Below are positions 6,918 to 15,628 of a stretch of 24,252 nt of DNA, piece by piece. Source of the DNA: Spirochaetota bacterium (lineage in GTDB: Bacteria; Spirochaetota; Spirochaetia; DSM-27196; PWMO01). The notes beneath the pieces are model-generated. The model searched no databases. It was not told where the DNA came from and saw only the letters and a list, made by a program, of their open reading frames with translations. Location: contig JAAAOH010000092.1 of the NCBI GenBank assembly GCA_009908925.1, positions 1-24,252 of the forward strand, in the 5' to 3' direction. The translations under genes and the position numbers were made by a program. Position 1 is the first letter of the stretch, and the number at the start of each line of letters is the position of its first letter.

Positions 6918-8102
6918 TCACTCCTCCCGCCGCAGTCGCCCGGCTCTGAACTCGGTTGCAAGCTCCTCGAAGCGCGGCAGCGCGTGCGCGTAGAACTGCT
7001 TCCAACCCTCGCAGAGGACGCTGGGCGCGCCGGGGCTCCTGCCGGCGCCGGTGCTGCTGCCGGCCGCGGCCGGGTTGGCGACATCGCCGCTGCCGCTGTC
7101 GCCCTCCAGGCGCATCTTCGGACAATCGCCTGCGCAGTACGCAAGATAGGCGCACCCCTCGCAGCTCTTACTCCACCGTCGCTTCTCCCGCCCGAACTCA
7201 CGATACGCCGGAGATCGCCAGAGCTCGAAGAAGTGATCATGTGCCACGTTCCCGAGTTTCCGCTCGGGCTCCACGTAGAAGTCGCAGGGGTAGATATCTC
7301 CCGAATGCTCGACGACGAAGTAGTGGCGACAGTCCTTTCCCATGTAGCAGACGGTCGCGTGCCCATTCAGCATTTTCGTGAGGACGGAGTCGAAGAACCG
7401 GATGGAAACCTCCGCGGCGTCAGCCGGAGCCCAGGCATCGAAGAGTCCCTGCAGGAACGTGCCCCAGTCATCGCCGGAAACGGAATAGTCGGTGAGCTCC
7501 CCCGCCTCGTCCGTCTCCACGCAGGGGATGTACTGATGATGCGATGCGCCGAGGCCCTTCAGGTATTCGTAGAGCGCGGCGGGCTCGCGGACATTCGCCT
7601 GTGTGACGAGGGCGAGCACGTTGTACTCCACACCGTGACGCTTCAACGCGTCGAGGCCGCGCATAACGCGCGCGTGAGAGCCGCCGCCCTCGCGGGTTTT
7701 CCGGTAGCGGTCATGCACGTCGGCCGGCCCGTCAATGCTGATGCCGACGAGGAAGCGGTTCTCGGCAAGCCACGCGGCAAACTCGTCATCGATGAGCGTC
7801 CCGTTGGTCTGAAGACCGTTTGTCACGGTGCTGCCGGGCGGTGCATAGCGACGTTGGAGCTCAACCGCCCGCTCGAAGAACGCCTGCCCCATAAGGGTGG
7901 GCTCTCCACCCTGCCAGCCGAATGCAAATTCCTGCTGCGGTGCGGCGAAGAAGTTTCGCATCATCTGCTCGAGGGTTGCGTCCGACATGCGGTGGCGACA
8001 CGTGTCGGGGTAGAGTGCGGCCTTTTCCGTGTAGAAGCAGTACTCGCACTCGAGGTTGCAGTCGGCGGAGGCAGGCTTTATGAGAAGGGAGAACGGTCGC
8101 AT
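6918..8102 (-). CDS. Anaerobic sulfatase maturase-like radical SAM/SPASM enzyme (anSME)
   Basis: A 394-residue protein starting PFSLLIKPASADCNLECEYC; the CxxxCxxC triad (Cys15, Cys19, Cys22) binds the radical SAM [4Fe-4S] cluster. FGWQGGEPTLMG and LQTNGTLID are typical of anSMEs. The SPASM half supplies further cysteines: VCYMGKDCRHYFVVEHSG, DIYPCDFYVEP, and SCEGCAYLAYCAGDCPKMR, with the last in VLCEGWKQF. anSMEs oxidise a Cys or Ser of a sulfatase to formylglycine under anaerobic conditions (family knowledge). No sulfatase lies in the window. Odd feature: between the CAGDCPKMR cluster and the final Cys there is a low-complexity Gly/Ser/Ala stretch of about 25 residues, where relatives have a short loop. 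The start ATG has AGGA 9 nt upstream. It heads an operon with the NUDIX gene. Confidence 0.92.
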   Translation of the reverse strand: MRPFSLLIKPASADCNLECEYCFYTEKAALYPDTCRHRMSDATLEQMMRNFFAAPQQEFAFGWQGGEPTLMGQAFFERAVELQRRYAPPGSTVTNGLQTNGTLIDDEFAAWLAENRFLVGISIDGPADVHDRYRKTREGGGSHARVMRGLDALKRHGVEYNVLALVTQANVREPAALYEYLKGLGASHHQYIPCVETDEAGELTDYSVSGDDWGTFLQGLFDAWAPADAAEVSIRFFDSVLTKMLNGHATVCYMGKDCRHYFVVEHSGDIYPCDFYVEPERKLGNVAHDHFFELWRSPAYREFGREKRRWSKSCEGCAYLAYCAGDCPKMRLEGDSGSGDVANPAAAGSSTGAGRSPGAPSVLCEGWKQFYAHALPRFEELATEFRAGRLRREE

Positions 8103-8203
8103 CGGTTTCGTGTCCTGGCCGCCCGGATTCTACCCGGCATCGAGGCCGCGTGTCATCCTACCGGACGCCGCGCCGGATGCCCGCTGCCAACACCCGTGGC
8201 CGG

Positions 8204-8233
8204 TGGACGCCCGCCCGCCGTATGCTTGATAAT
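8204..8233 (+). promoter_or_regulatory. Candidate promoter of the YgjV-like gene
   Basis: TGGACG at 8204-8209 and GATAAT at 8228-8233 are separated by 18 bp. The -10 ends 10 nt before the ATG at 8244 and there is no Shine-Dalgarno in between, so the mRNA would have almost no leader. Confidence 0.4.
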
Positions 8234-8243
8234 CGCTGCCGTT

Positions 8244-8966
8244 ATGCCATGGGTAGAAGTGATCGGATATGTTGCGTCGGTGCTTGTCGCCGGCTCGCTG
8301 GTGATGGTGTCGGTGGTCAAGCTGCGCGTCATAAACCTGGGCGGTGCGGTGGCCTTCGTTGCGTACGGGCTGCTGATCGGCGCGTATCCGCTGGTGCTGA
8401 CGAACGGGTTCATCGTGGTGGTCAACATCTATCACCTGTCGCGCATCTTTCGCGCCGATCTCAACGGCTTCACCTATGTCCCCATCGATGCCTCGAGGCG
8501 CGATCGGCTGGATGAGTTCATCGAGCTGTATCGCGATGACGTGTTTCGCTTCCACCCGGGTTTCTCCCTCGATTTCCTCGACCGAGCCTTCGCCGGAGCG
8601 GGGCGGGTGTACCTGGCGCAGCGGAACCTTCGTACCGAGGGCTTCGCCTACTACGTGCAACTCTCGGATGTCGGCGAGTGGCCCGCGGACGAGGTGTCGG
8701 GGCTCTTCTCCACGGTTGAGCGGGACCTCGATCCCGCGCAGACGGCCTACGTCCCCGTCGATTACATCACCCGCAGCTACCGCGACCTCGGGCTCGTGGA
8801 CAAGCTGCACGAGCAGCTCGTCGCAGATCTGCGGCCGGAGATCAAGTTCCTCGTCTCCGTCGCCGACAGATCCTGCCGCAAAACAAACAAGTTTCTTGCG
8901 GGAAGCGGTCACGTGCGCGCGGGGCAGAGCGAACACTACAACCTCTACGTGAAGACGCTCGCCTGA
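8244..8966 (+). CDS. YgjV-like inner membrane protein with a soluble C-terminal domain
   Basis: A 240-residue protein. The first 70 residues contain about three hydrophobic segments (VEVIGYVASVLVAGSLVMVS; LGGAVAFVAYGLLIGAYPLV; LTNGFIVVVNIYHLSRIF). The order 'WxEVIGYxAS..V..S......LR.IN..G...F..YG......P....N' resembles the YgjV/Imp-YgjV family of unknown function. Residues about 80-240 are soluble: RDRLDEFIELYRDD..., RVYLAQRNLRTEGFAYYVQL, PVDYITRSYRDLGLVDKL, ending NLYVKTLA. The start ATG at 8244 is the first plausible one; much longer readings of this frame run antisense through the maturase gene and are shadows. It has no Shine-Dalgarno but a -10-like hexamer just upstream. It is divergent from the anSME gene (141 bp apart). 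No function is claimed. Confidence 0.8.
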   Translation: MPWVEVIGYVASVLVAGSLVMVSVVKLRVINLGGAVAFVAYGLLIGAYPLVLTNGFIVVVNIYHLSRIFRADLNGFTYVPIDASRRDRLDEFIELYRDDVFRFHPGFSLDFLDRAFAGAGRVYLAQRNLRTEGFAYYVQLSDVGEWPADEVSGLFSTVERDLDPAQTAYVPVDYITRSYRDLGLVDKLHEQLVADLRPEIKFLVSVADRSCRKTNKFLAGSGHVRAGQSEHYNLYVKTLA

Positions 8967-8981
8967 GGCGGAGGTCCGATG

Positions 8982-9008
8982 TCCGGGCAGCGGCTCCGCC
9001 GCTCCGGA
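8982..9008 (+). terminator. GC-rich hairpin after the YgjV-like gene, possible terminator
   Basis: An inverted repeat starts 15 nt after the stop: TCCGG, a 2-nt bulge, AGCGGC, loop TCC, GCCGCT, CCGGA. The stem is strong (11 pairs) but no T-run follows on the plus strand, so it is not a canonical intrinsic terminator. It may still mark the transcript end before the AT-rich promoter region at 9011-9107. Confidence 0.35.
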
Positions 9009-9070
9009 AGTCAGCAACTATTACAAAAATAGAGTTAATAATGTTATCACTTGAATTGCCCAACTCATGG

Positions 9071-9098
9071 TTGCATGTTAGCCTATTTGGTGTATAAT
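9071..9098 (+). promoter_or_regulatory. Strong sigma-70-type promoter of the sensor kinase gene
   Basis: TTGCAT at 9071-9076 and a perfect TATAAT at 9093-9098 are spaced by 16 bp. They lie in a distinctly AT-rich island (about 9011-9107) in otherwise GC-rich DNA, which could act as an UP element. The -10 ends only 9 nt before the GTG at 9108. Confidence 0.7.
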
Positions 9099-9107
9099 CT
9101 CTAAAAA

Positions 9108-11928
9108 GTGGATCCAGTCATTATGGAGAACGACCAGATATCGAGCTCCCCGGCCGCCCGGCGCACCGAGGACAGCCTGCGCCGCTATGCGGCGCTTCAG
9201 CGCGAGCTTGCGCGCTCCTCGGCCGAGTTTCTCTCGGCCACCGAGCCCGACTCCTTAGCCCGCGTCATCAACGACACACTCCAGCGCATCGGCCTGGCCG
9301 CGGGACTGGACCGGGCGGTGGTCAGGGTTTTCGACGCCTCGATTCCCCTCGAGCGCTACGCCTTCGAGTGGCATGACGAGAGCCTGGACTCGCTGGCCCA
9401 TGCGCCGGGCGAGGATCCCGACACCGGTGAGGTCGCATGGCGCGACCGCCTTCGACCGGGTCACCCTCTCGTCATTTCAGACGTCGAGGAACTTGGGGAT
9501 GATTATGTAACGGAGCGTGCCCGGCTGCGGAACGAGGGCATTCGGGCCGCGCTCATCGCGCCGATGGGGGACGCCGCGACGACACCGCTGGGCATGGTTG
9601 GCTTCGTCTCTCATCAGAGGCGGGTGCAGTGGTCGGAGGCGGAGATCGAGATCGTGCAGACGCTTGCCTCCACGGTTGCCGGCGCCCTCCTGCGCCTGCG
9701 CCTCGAGCGGCGCGTGCGCGCCACCACGGTGCGCCTGGGCGAGACACTCGCGGGAACCGGCGCCGGAACCTGGTCCTGGGACATCGACGCCGGGACGATC
9801 ACGATCGACGAGCGCTGGGCGGCAATGCTCGGCTACTCGCTCGAGGAGCTTACCCCGACCACCATTGATACCTGGAAGGAGCTCACGCAGCCTGACGACC
9901 TCGCGGAGGCGGAGGCCGTGCTGGCCGAGCATTTCGCCGGGGAGCGGGAGCTGTACTCGTGCGAGATGCGCATGCGCCATAGCTCCGGCAGGTGGGTGTG
10001 GATAAGCGACCGGGGCCGTGTCGTCGAATGGGATAGCTCGGGAAAGCCGCTTCGGATGCTCGGAACCCACACCGACATCTCCAGTCGGAAGGCCGCGGAG
10101 CTTGAGCTTGCGGAGAGTCACTCCCTGCTTCAGAGCGTGTTCGACGGGATGGATGATGGGATAGTGGTCCTCGACCCGCAGAACCGGCATGACGGCACAC
10201 GGGGATGTCAGAACGACGCTCGCGGACGGCTCCGAGATGTGGGCGCGGGTCACCACTCACCCCCTGACCGACGAGACCGGGAAGATCGTCGGCTACGTCG
10301 AGCACATGAAGGACGTAACGGAGGAGCGGAAGGCCTCCGACGCGCTTATGGCGAAGACGGAAGAGCTCGAGCGCTTCTTCACTGTGGCTCTCGACCTTCT
10401 CGCCATCGCCGATACCTCCGGACGCTTCGTGCGGCTCAACGCCGCGTGGGAAGACACACTCGGCTTGTCCATCACCGAGCTCGAGGGAATGAACTTCATG
10501 GACCTCGTCCACCCCGAGGATCGCGAGCCGACCGAGAATGCCCTCGCCGACCTCCGGGCGACCCGGCAGGTTATCGGTTTCGTGAACCGATATCGGACGT
10601 CCGACGGATCCTATCGCTACATCGAGTGGCGTTCCCATCCCCACCGTGGCCTCGTCTACGCCGCGGCGCGCGACGTCACCGACCGCATCGAGCGCGAGGA
10701 AGCGGCCCTCGCAGCAAGCCGGGCGAAGAGCGAGTTTCTTGCCAACATGTCCCACGAACTGCGCACGCCCCTGAACGGTATCGTGGGGTTCTCCGACCTC
10801 CTCGTCGAGAGCGATCTCGTCGAGCCCTATCGAAGCTATGCGGAGAACGTACATATCTCGGCGGAAACCCTTATGACCCTCATAAATGACGTGCTCGATT
10901 TCTCGAAGATTGAGGCTGGAAAGATGGAGCTGGAGATGCAGGAGGTTGATCTCGGACAGCTGCTGCGGAACGCAGCGCAGAGTGTCCGCATGGGGGCCGA
11001 GAGTAAGGGGCTCGATCTTGTCCTATCAGTCGACGAGCGTCTCCCTGAGGCGATCGAGACGGATCCCTACAGGCTGACCCAGGTCATTGTGAACCTCCTC
11101 AGCAATGCTGTGAAGTTCACCGAGTACGGCTTCGTGCAACTGCGTACGGAAGTTCTCACAGCGGATGATGAGCGGGCTCGCCTGCGTTTCAGTGTCCGGG
11201 ACACCGGCGTGGGCATCGAGCCGCAGCACCAGGACGCCATCTTCGACTCCTTCACCCAGGCGGATCCCTCCACAACGCGCCGATTCGGAGGAACGGGTCT
11301 CGGCCTGGCAATTTCCAACCGCATCCTCGAGCAGCTTGACAGCAATCTCGAGCTCGAAAGCGAGCCCGGCACGGGTAGCACATTCAGTTTCGAGTTGGAG
11401 GTGAGCCTGCCGGCAGCCGGTGAGTCATCCCTCTCGGCGACCGGGGATGCTACCGAAGCGGCGCCGGCGTCGACGGATGCTGCAGCGCCGGCGCCGGCGG
11501 ACGCCGTCGGGCGCTCGCATGACGACCGTGATGTCGGACCTGTCCGAATCCTCGTTGCAGAGGACGAGAAGATAAACCGTCTCGTCACCCGGCGCATGAT
11601 CGACCGGCTGGTGTCGAACGCCGAGGTGGTGACCGCCAACGACGGCAGGCACGCCGTCGAAGCGTTTGCATCCGGGGAGTTCGATCTCGTGTTTATGGAC
11701 GTGCAGATGCCGGAAATGGACGGCTACGAAGCCACCATGGCAATCAGAGAAGCTGAAGGCCCTGATCGGCGTACTCCCCTCATCGCGTTGACAGCGGGCG
11801 TCGTGCAGGGCGAGCGCGAACGGTGCCTCGACGCGGGCATGGACGACTACGTGAGCAAGCCAGTCGATCTCAAGCGTCTCGAGGAGGCCCTGACGAAGTG
11901 GCTTCCCGCCGGAAAGGGCGACGCCTGA
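9108..11928 (+). pseudogene. Hybrid sensor histidine kinase (GAF-PAS-[PAS]-PAS-HisKA-HATPase-REC), interrupted
   Basis: Part 1 (from GTG 9108, or ATG 9123) has a GAF domain (about residues 30-200), a PAS/PAC unit (about 205-335; GTWSWDIDAGTITIDERWA to GTHTDISSRK), and the start of a second PAS (SLLQSVFDGMDDGIVVLDPQNR) ending near 10185. Part 2 lies in another frame: its sequence resumes at ATG 10189 with the end of a PAS (LADGSEMWARVTTHPLTDET, then VGYVEHMKDVTEERK). It continues with a further PAS, HisKA (MSHELRTPLNGI, His189 counted from 10189), HATPase (NLLSNAVKF, RDTGVGI, FGGTGLGLAIS) and a REC domain (FMDVQMPEMDGY, Asp504; Lys557). Roughly 45-50 residues of the middle PAS are missing at the junction and the frame changes, which indicates an out-of-frame deletion. 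Part 2 is preceded by an in-frame TAG and lacks a Shine-Dalgarno, so separate translation is doubtful. No transmembrane segment, so a cytoplasmic sensor. No cognate regulator or target is adjacent. Confidence 0.85.
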
Positions 11929-11945
11929 GCAACGGGCACCCCGGT

Positions 11946-11974
11946 TTGGCCTTTGGCCCTCTCGGTGGTATACT
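11946..11974 (+). promoter_or_regulatory. Promoter placing the transcript start at the GTG start codon
   Basis: TTGGCC (11946-11951), a 17-bp spacer and TATACT (11969-11974). The -10 ends 6 nt before the GTG at 11981, so the predicted first transcribed base is the start codon itself: a leaderless mRNA. Confidence 0.55.
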
Positions 11975-11980
11975 CTGCTC

Positions 11981-12643
11981 GTGCGCGTTGTAGTCGACTA
12001 CGGTCTCAACACCCCTCTTGCGAAACCGCCGATTGCGCAGTCGCCCCGCGGTGCCGCCGCCCGTCCCGACAGCGGGACTGCGGCCGGGGCTGACGGCACA
12101 GACGGGGCGCAGACGGTAACCCGGCGCGAGTCGGTAGTGGTCGTGAACTTCGGGCCTGCCCGCGAGGACGCGGCCGCGCGCGCGGAGTCCGGCCTCGGCG
12201 GTGCGCGGGCATCCGGGCCGGGAACCGGCGTCGGGGAGACCGGCGGCCCAGGCGCCGGCGGCGCCGAGGGCATCCCCATCCCCGGCACTCCCTACGAGCT
12301 CACGACCTCCGAGGATGCGAAAGCCCGCGACCGGGCGGTCCGTGGCCACGAGCAGGCGCATCTGCTGTCGCTCGGTCCCTATGCCGCCTCGGGGGTTACT
12401 CTCAGCACTCGTCTGGGTCCCGACGGGGAGCGCTACGCGGTCGGCGGGAGCATCAGGGCCGACCTCTCGGAGGTGCCCGGAGATCCGCGGGCGACCCTGC
12501 GGAAGGCCAACGCGGTGAGACGGGCGGCATTTGCACCCGGGTCTCCGTCGAGCGCCGACATGCGCGTTGCCGCTGACGCCTACCGCCTTGCTCGCGAAGC
12601 ACGGGAAGAGCTCGAGGCGCAGCGGCTCGACCGAAGCAGCTGA
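11981..12643 (+). CDS. SprA-related putative metalloprotease (catalase-like DUF, HExxH)
   Basis: A 220-residue protein. Residues 1-105 are low in complexity, rich in Gly, Ala and Pro, and probably disordered. The conserved part begins ELTTSEDAKARDRAV and contains RGHEQAHLLSLGPYA, giving an HExxH zinc-protease motif (His123-Glu124-...-His127). It continues ASGVTLSTRLGPDGERYAVGG, SIRADLSEVPGDPRATLRKA and DMRVAADAYRLAREAREEL. These are hallmarks of the SprA-related family annotated as putative metalloproteases; activity is not demonstrated to my knowledge. The start is a GTG with no Shine-Dalgarno but an ideally placed promoter. It follows the kinase stop by 52 bp and is likely a separate transcription unit. 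Confidence 0.82.
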   Translation: MRVVVDYGLNTPLAKPPIAQSPRGAAARPDSGTAAGADGTDGAQTVTRRESVVVVNFGPAREDAAARAESGLGGARASGPGTGVGETGGPGAGGAEGIPIPGTPYELTTSEDAKARDRAVRGHEQAHLLSLGPYAASGVTLSTRLGPDGERYAVGGSIRADLSEVPGDPRATLRKANAVRRAAFAPGSPSSADMRVAADAYRLAREAREELEAQRLDRSS

Positions 12644-12704
12644 CCCGTGATGTACGGCGCCGCGGGGCGGAAGCCGACGGGCGCTTTTCCCCGGCACGAG
12701 GACG

Positions 12705-12735
12705 CCGACACTCTACTCCTACAATCTGGTATATT
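12705..12735 (+). promoter_or_regulatory. Candidate promoter of ettA
   Basis: TATATT at 12730-12735 ends 8 nt before the ATG at 12744. CCGACA at 12705-12710 could be the -35, with a 19-bp spacer (weak). There is no Shine-Dalgarno between the -10 and the ATG. Confidence 0.4.
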
Positions 12736-12743
12736 AACGACAC

Positions 12744-14441
12744 ATGGCATCGACACAGGACGACAAGAAGATAATCTACACCATGCACCGCGTAACGAAG
12801 GTGCTCGGTACAAAGACAATTCTCAGCGAGGTGAGTCTCTCGTATTTCTACGGCGCAAAGATCGGCGTCATCGGTCTCAACGGCTCGGGTAAGTCGACGC
12901 TGATGCGCATTCTCGCGGGCGTCGACACGGAGTTCAACGGCGATATCTCGGTTTCGCCGGGATACTCCATCGGGTTCCTCGAGCAGGAGCCGAAGCTCGA
13001 GCCGGGGCTGACCGTGAAGGAAGCGGTCGCCGAAGGGGCCAAGGAGATCACCGACCTTCTCGCGGAGTTCGAGCGGGTCAACGAGGCCTACGGCGATCCT
13101 GACGCCGACTACGAGAAGCTCGGCGAGCAGCAGGCGGAGATACAGGAACGCATCGACGCCGTCGGCGGCTGGGATCTCGACGCCCGCCTCGACATGGCAA
13201 TGGATGCGCTGCGATGCCCGCCGGGCGACACCCCGGTGGACGTGCTCTCGGGCGGCGAGCGCCGCCGCGTGGCCCTTGTGCGGTTGCTCCTGCAGCAACC
13301 CGATATCCTCCTTCTTGACGAGCCCACCAATCACCTCGATGCCGAGTCGGTGGCGTGGCTCGAGAAGCATCTGCGCGAGTACGCCGGAACGGTGATCGCC
13401 GTGACCCATGATCGCTACTTCCTCGACAACATTGCCGGCTGGATTCTCGAGCTCGACCGGGGTGAGGGCATCCCGTGGAAGGGCAATTACTCATCCTGGC
13501 TCGAGCAGAAGCAGGAGCGTCTTGCCCACGAGGAAAAGGGCGAGAGCCGTCGGCGGAAGCAGCTCGAGCGCGAGCTCGAATGGATCCACATGACGCCGAA
13601 GGGTCGGCACGCGAAGAGCAAGGAGCACATAAACCGCTACAACGAGCTTCTCTCCAGGGGTTCCTCGCAGCGTGAAAAGACTGCCAGCCTCACGATTCCG
13701 ACCGGACCGCGGCTCGGCGATCTCGTTATCGAGGCCGACGGGCTCACCAAGGCCTATGACGAGACGCTACTCTACCGGGACCTCAGCTTCCACGTGCCGC
13801 CGGGCGCTGTGGTCGGCCTCGTCGGTCCGAATGGTGCCGGCAAGACGACGCTGTTTCGCCTCATCGCCGGACAGGAGGAGCCAACCGACGGCAGCCTGCG
13901 GGTGGGGGACACCGTCCGCCTCGCCTGGGCCGATCAGATGCGCGATTTCCTCGACGGAGAGAAGAGCGTCTGGGAGCAGCTCTCCGGTGGGCACGATGTC
14001 ATCCGCCTCGGCGGCACGGGCGATGCGCCGGCACGAGAGGTGAACTCGCGGGCGTTCTGCTCCTGGTTCAGCTTTTACGGCGCCGATCAGCAGAAACTCG
14101 TGAAGAACCTCTCCGGCGGCGAGCGGAACCGGATCAACCTGGCAATGATGATCAAGGAGGGCGGAAACGTCCTGCTTCTCGACGAGCCCACGAACGACCT
14201 CGACGTGAACACCCTCCGCGCCCTCGAGGAGGCAATTGATGAGTTTGCCGGCTCAGCACTGGTGATCAGCCACGATCGCTGGTTTCTCGACCGCGTCTGC
14301 ACCCACCTTCTGGCTTTCGAAGAAGACGGCGTGTTCTGGTATGACGGCAACTGGAGCGAGTATGCCGAGCATCGGCGGGCAAAGTACGGCGATCGCGCGG
14401 ATCGCCCGCACCGCTTCGTACACCGGAGCCTTACCCGGTAA
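12744..14441 (+). CDS. ettA: Energy-dependent translational throttle protein EttA (ABC-F)
   Basis: A 565-residue ABC-F ATPase with two nucleotide-binding domains and no membrane segment. NBD1: Walker A GLNGSGKST (44-52), signature LSGGERRRVALVRLL (168-182), Walker B LLLDEPTNHLD (Glu193). An arm-like insertion lies at about 95-145. The inter-domain linker (about 250-312) contains EWIHMTPKGRHAKSKEHINR, characteristic of EttA's P-site tRNA interaction motif. NBD2: GPNGAGKTT (361-369), NLSGGERNRINLAMMI and LLLDEPTNDLD. Length and linker fit E. coli EttA (555 residues). The last 15 residues after HRRAKYGD are a nonconserved tail. EttA binds the ribosomal E site and gates entry into elongation according to ATP/ADP ratio (established). 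The gene is probably monocistronic and stops 17 bp from the convergent SLBB gene. Confidence 0.95.
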   Translation: MASTQDDKKIIYTMHRVTKVLGTKTILSEVSLSYFYGAKIGVIGLNGSGKSTLMRILAGVDTEFNGDISVSPGYSIGFLEQEPKLEPGLTVKEAVAEGAKEITDLLAEFERVNEAYGDPDADYEKLGEQQAEIQERIDAVGGWDLDARLDMAMDALRCPPGDTPVDVLSGGERRRVALVRLLLQQPDILLLDEPTNHLDAESVAWLEKHLREYAGTVIAVTHDRYFLDNIAGWILELDRGEGIPWKGNYSSWLEQKQERLAHEEKGESRRRKQLERELEWIHMTPKGRHAKSKEHINRYNELLSRGSSQREKTASLTIPTGPRLGDLVIEADGLTKAYDETLLYRDLSFHVPPGAVVGLVGPNGAGKTTLFRLIAGQEEPTDGSLRVGDTVRLAWADQMRDFLDGEKSVWEQLSGGHDVIRLGGTGDAPAREVNSRAFCSWFSFYGADQQKLVKNLSGGERNRINLAMMIKEGGNVLLLDEPTNDLDVNTLRALEEAIDEFAGSALVISHDRWFLDRVCTHLLAFEEDGVFWYDGNWSEYAEHRRAKYGDRADRPHRFVHRSLTR

Positions 14442-14458
14442 GGTCCGGTCGCCCGTTC

Positions 14459-15628
14459 TCAGGGCACGACGACCGTGTCGCCCGGCTGCAGCGGCATGTC
14501 CAGTGAGTGGTCGCCGCCGAACACCAGCGCCTCGATGTTTACCCGCTTGAAGGTGCTCCCCTGCCGCTGAATCCGCGCAAGTGACAGGGAATCGGGGCTG
14601 ACCGTGACCTCGCTCACGTTCGCCGCCTGCCGTCCCGGTCGGAGCAGCACGGCCTGCATGACGGTAAGCAGCGTATCGCCGTCACGAAGCCGGTGTCTCA
14701 GCGTGGAGACCTCGGTGCCGAAGCGTATGGAGACATAGACCACCGGGTTGTTCTCGCGCACGCTCGGCACGTATATGCTGTCCTGATCCCGCAACTCGGG
14801 CGGGTGTCCCCGACCGGAGTCGAAGGTCCGATACTCGTCTTGCGAGCCGGGCTCCTCGCCGAGACTGGTGATCTCAACGTTACTGAGGTCGGCGTGGGCC
14901 GTAGGCCCGCCGGCAAGCAGGCCCATGAGCTCGTCGAAGCCCTCTTCCGGCAGGAGGTCGTAGCGGCCGGGGCGCCGGACTTCGCCGGCGACTGTAACGC
15001 GGCGATCGGAGTATGGCACGGTGATTCTGTCCCCCGGGCGCACCAGGGGATCGTTGTCGACGTTCCCGAGTCGCTCGGCGGCGACGAGGTCGTAGACCTC
15101 ACGGCTGTCGTCGCCGTTGCTGCGTGCGACCGCCCGCCTCGACGCCTGCTCGGCGAGCCTGCCCTCGAGGACAGAGCTCAGGTGCGTCAATCCCCAGGCG
15201 TCGATCCAACCCGCCCGCTCAACCGCCCCCGAGACGAAGACCCGGAACAGGCCGACGCTCACGAGGTCGAGCTGGGGGTAGGCGGTCGGGTAATTCCGTC
15301 GAACGGTCGCTTCCACCTTCGTGCGGAGCTCCGGCAGTGTCAGATGCCTCGCGTTGACGCTGCCGAGGTGGCTCAGCGGCAGGTCGTATCCGGCATCCAC
15401 CGTGAAGGTGCCGGTCGTCTCCACCCCGGAGGGCAGCACGTAGACGAGCCGGTAGGTGTCCCCCGGCGTCACGGGATACGCCGGAGACGAGATTGCGAGA
15501 GTGACCCGAGTATCAGGCGGCGAGAAGTCGGTATCGCGGCTTGTATCTACGCCGTCTCGCATATCCTGCGCCGGGCATACGAGCGCTAAATTGAGAAGAA
15601 GAACGGCAATGAGCAGTCGCGATGGCAT
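14459..15628 (-). CDS. SLBB-domain polysaccharide export-like protein
   Basis: A 389-residue exported protein. Residues 1-20 (SRLLIAVLLLNLALVCPAQ) form a signal peptide, probably cut after CPA; Val before the Cys argues against a lipobox. A poly-export-type domain follows: SPAYPVTPGDTYRLVYVLPSG, GYDLPLSHLGSVNARHLTLP, ELRTKVEATVRRNYP and LFRVFVSGAVERAGW. SLBB-like modules follow: VRPGDRITVPYSDRRVTVAG, EVRRPGRYDLLPEEGFDELM, LLAGGPTAHADLSNVEI, RDQDSIYVPS, ending LQPGDTVVVP. Relatives are Wza-like outer-membrane export proteins or periplasmic SLBB proteins. No glycosyltransferase, Wzc or flippase genes are nearby, so it may be a stand-alone periplasmic protein. Its stop is 17 bp from ettA's. It is divergent from the HPr-fusion gene, sharing a 182-bp intergenic region. 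Confidence 0.8.
   Translation of the reverse strand: MPSRLLIAVLLLNLALVCPAQDMRDGVDTSRDTDFSPPDTRVTLAISSPAYPVTPGDTYRLVYVLPSGVETTGTFTVDAGYDLPLSHLGSVNARHLTLPELRTKVEATVRRNYPTAYPQLDLVSVGLFRVFVSGAVERAGWIDAWGLTHLSSVLEGRLAEQASRRAVARSNGDDSREVYDLVAAERLGNVDNDPLVRPGDRITVPYSDRRVTVAGEVRRPGRYDLLPEEGFDELMGLLAGGPTAHADLSNVEITSLGEEPGSQDEYRTFDSGRGHPPELRDQDSIYVPSVRENNPVVYVSIRFGTEVSTLRHRLRDGDTLLTVMQAVLLRPGRQAANVSEVTVSPDSLSLARIQRQGSTFKRVNIEALVFGGDHSLDMPLQPGDTVVVP

Noticed and set aside
5425..6993. Long plus-strand frame of 522 codons
   Set aside because: It is the complement of the VOC and NUDIX genes; the minus-strand frames carry complete family motifs and Shine-Dalgarno sites, whereas this one matches nothing.
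6984..8243. Upstream extension of the YgjV-like frame (660 codons in total)
   Set aside because: It runs antisense through the maturase gene. Only the part from ATG 8244 looks like protein of a known type.
10120..10260. Programmed ribosomal frameshift in the sensor kinase
   Set aside because: A simple slip would not explain the roughly 45-50 missing PAS residues, and no slippery heptamer is visible; a deletion explains both.
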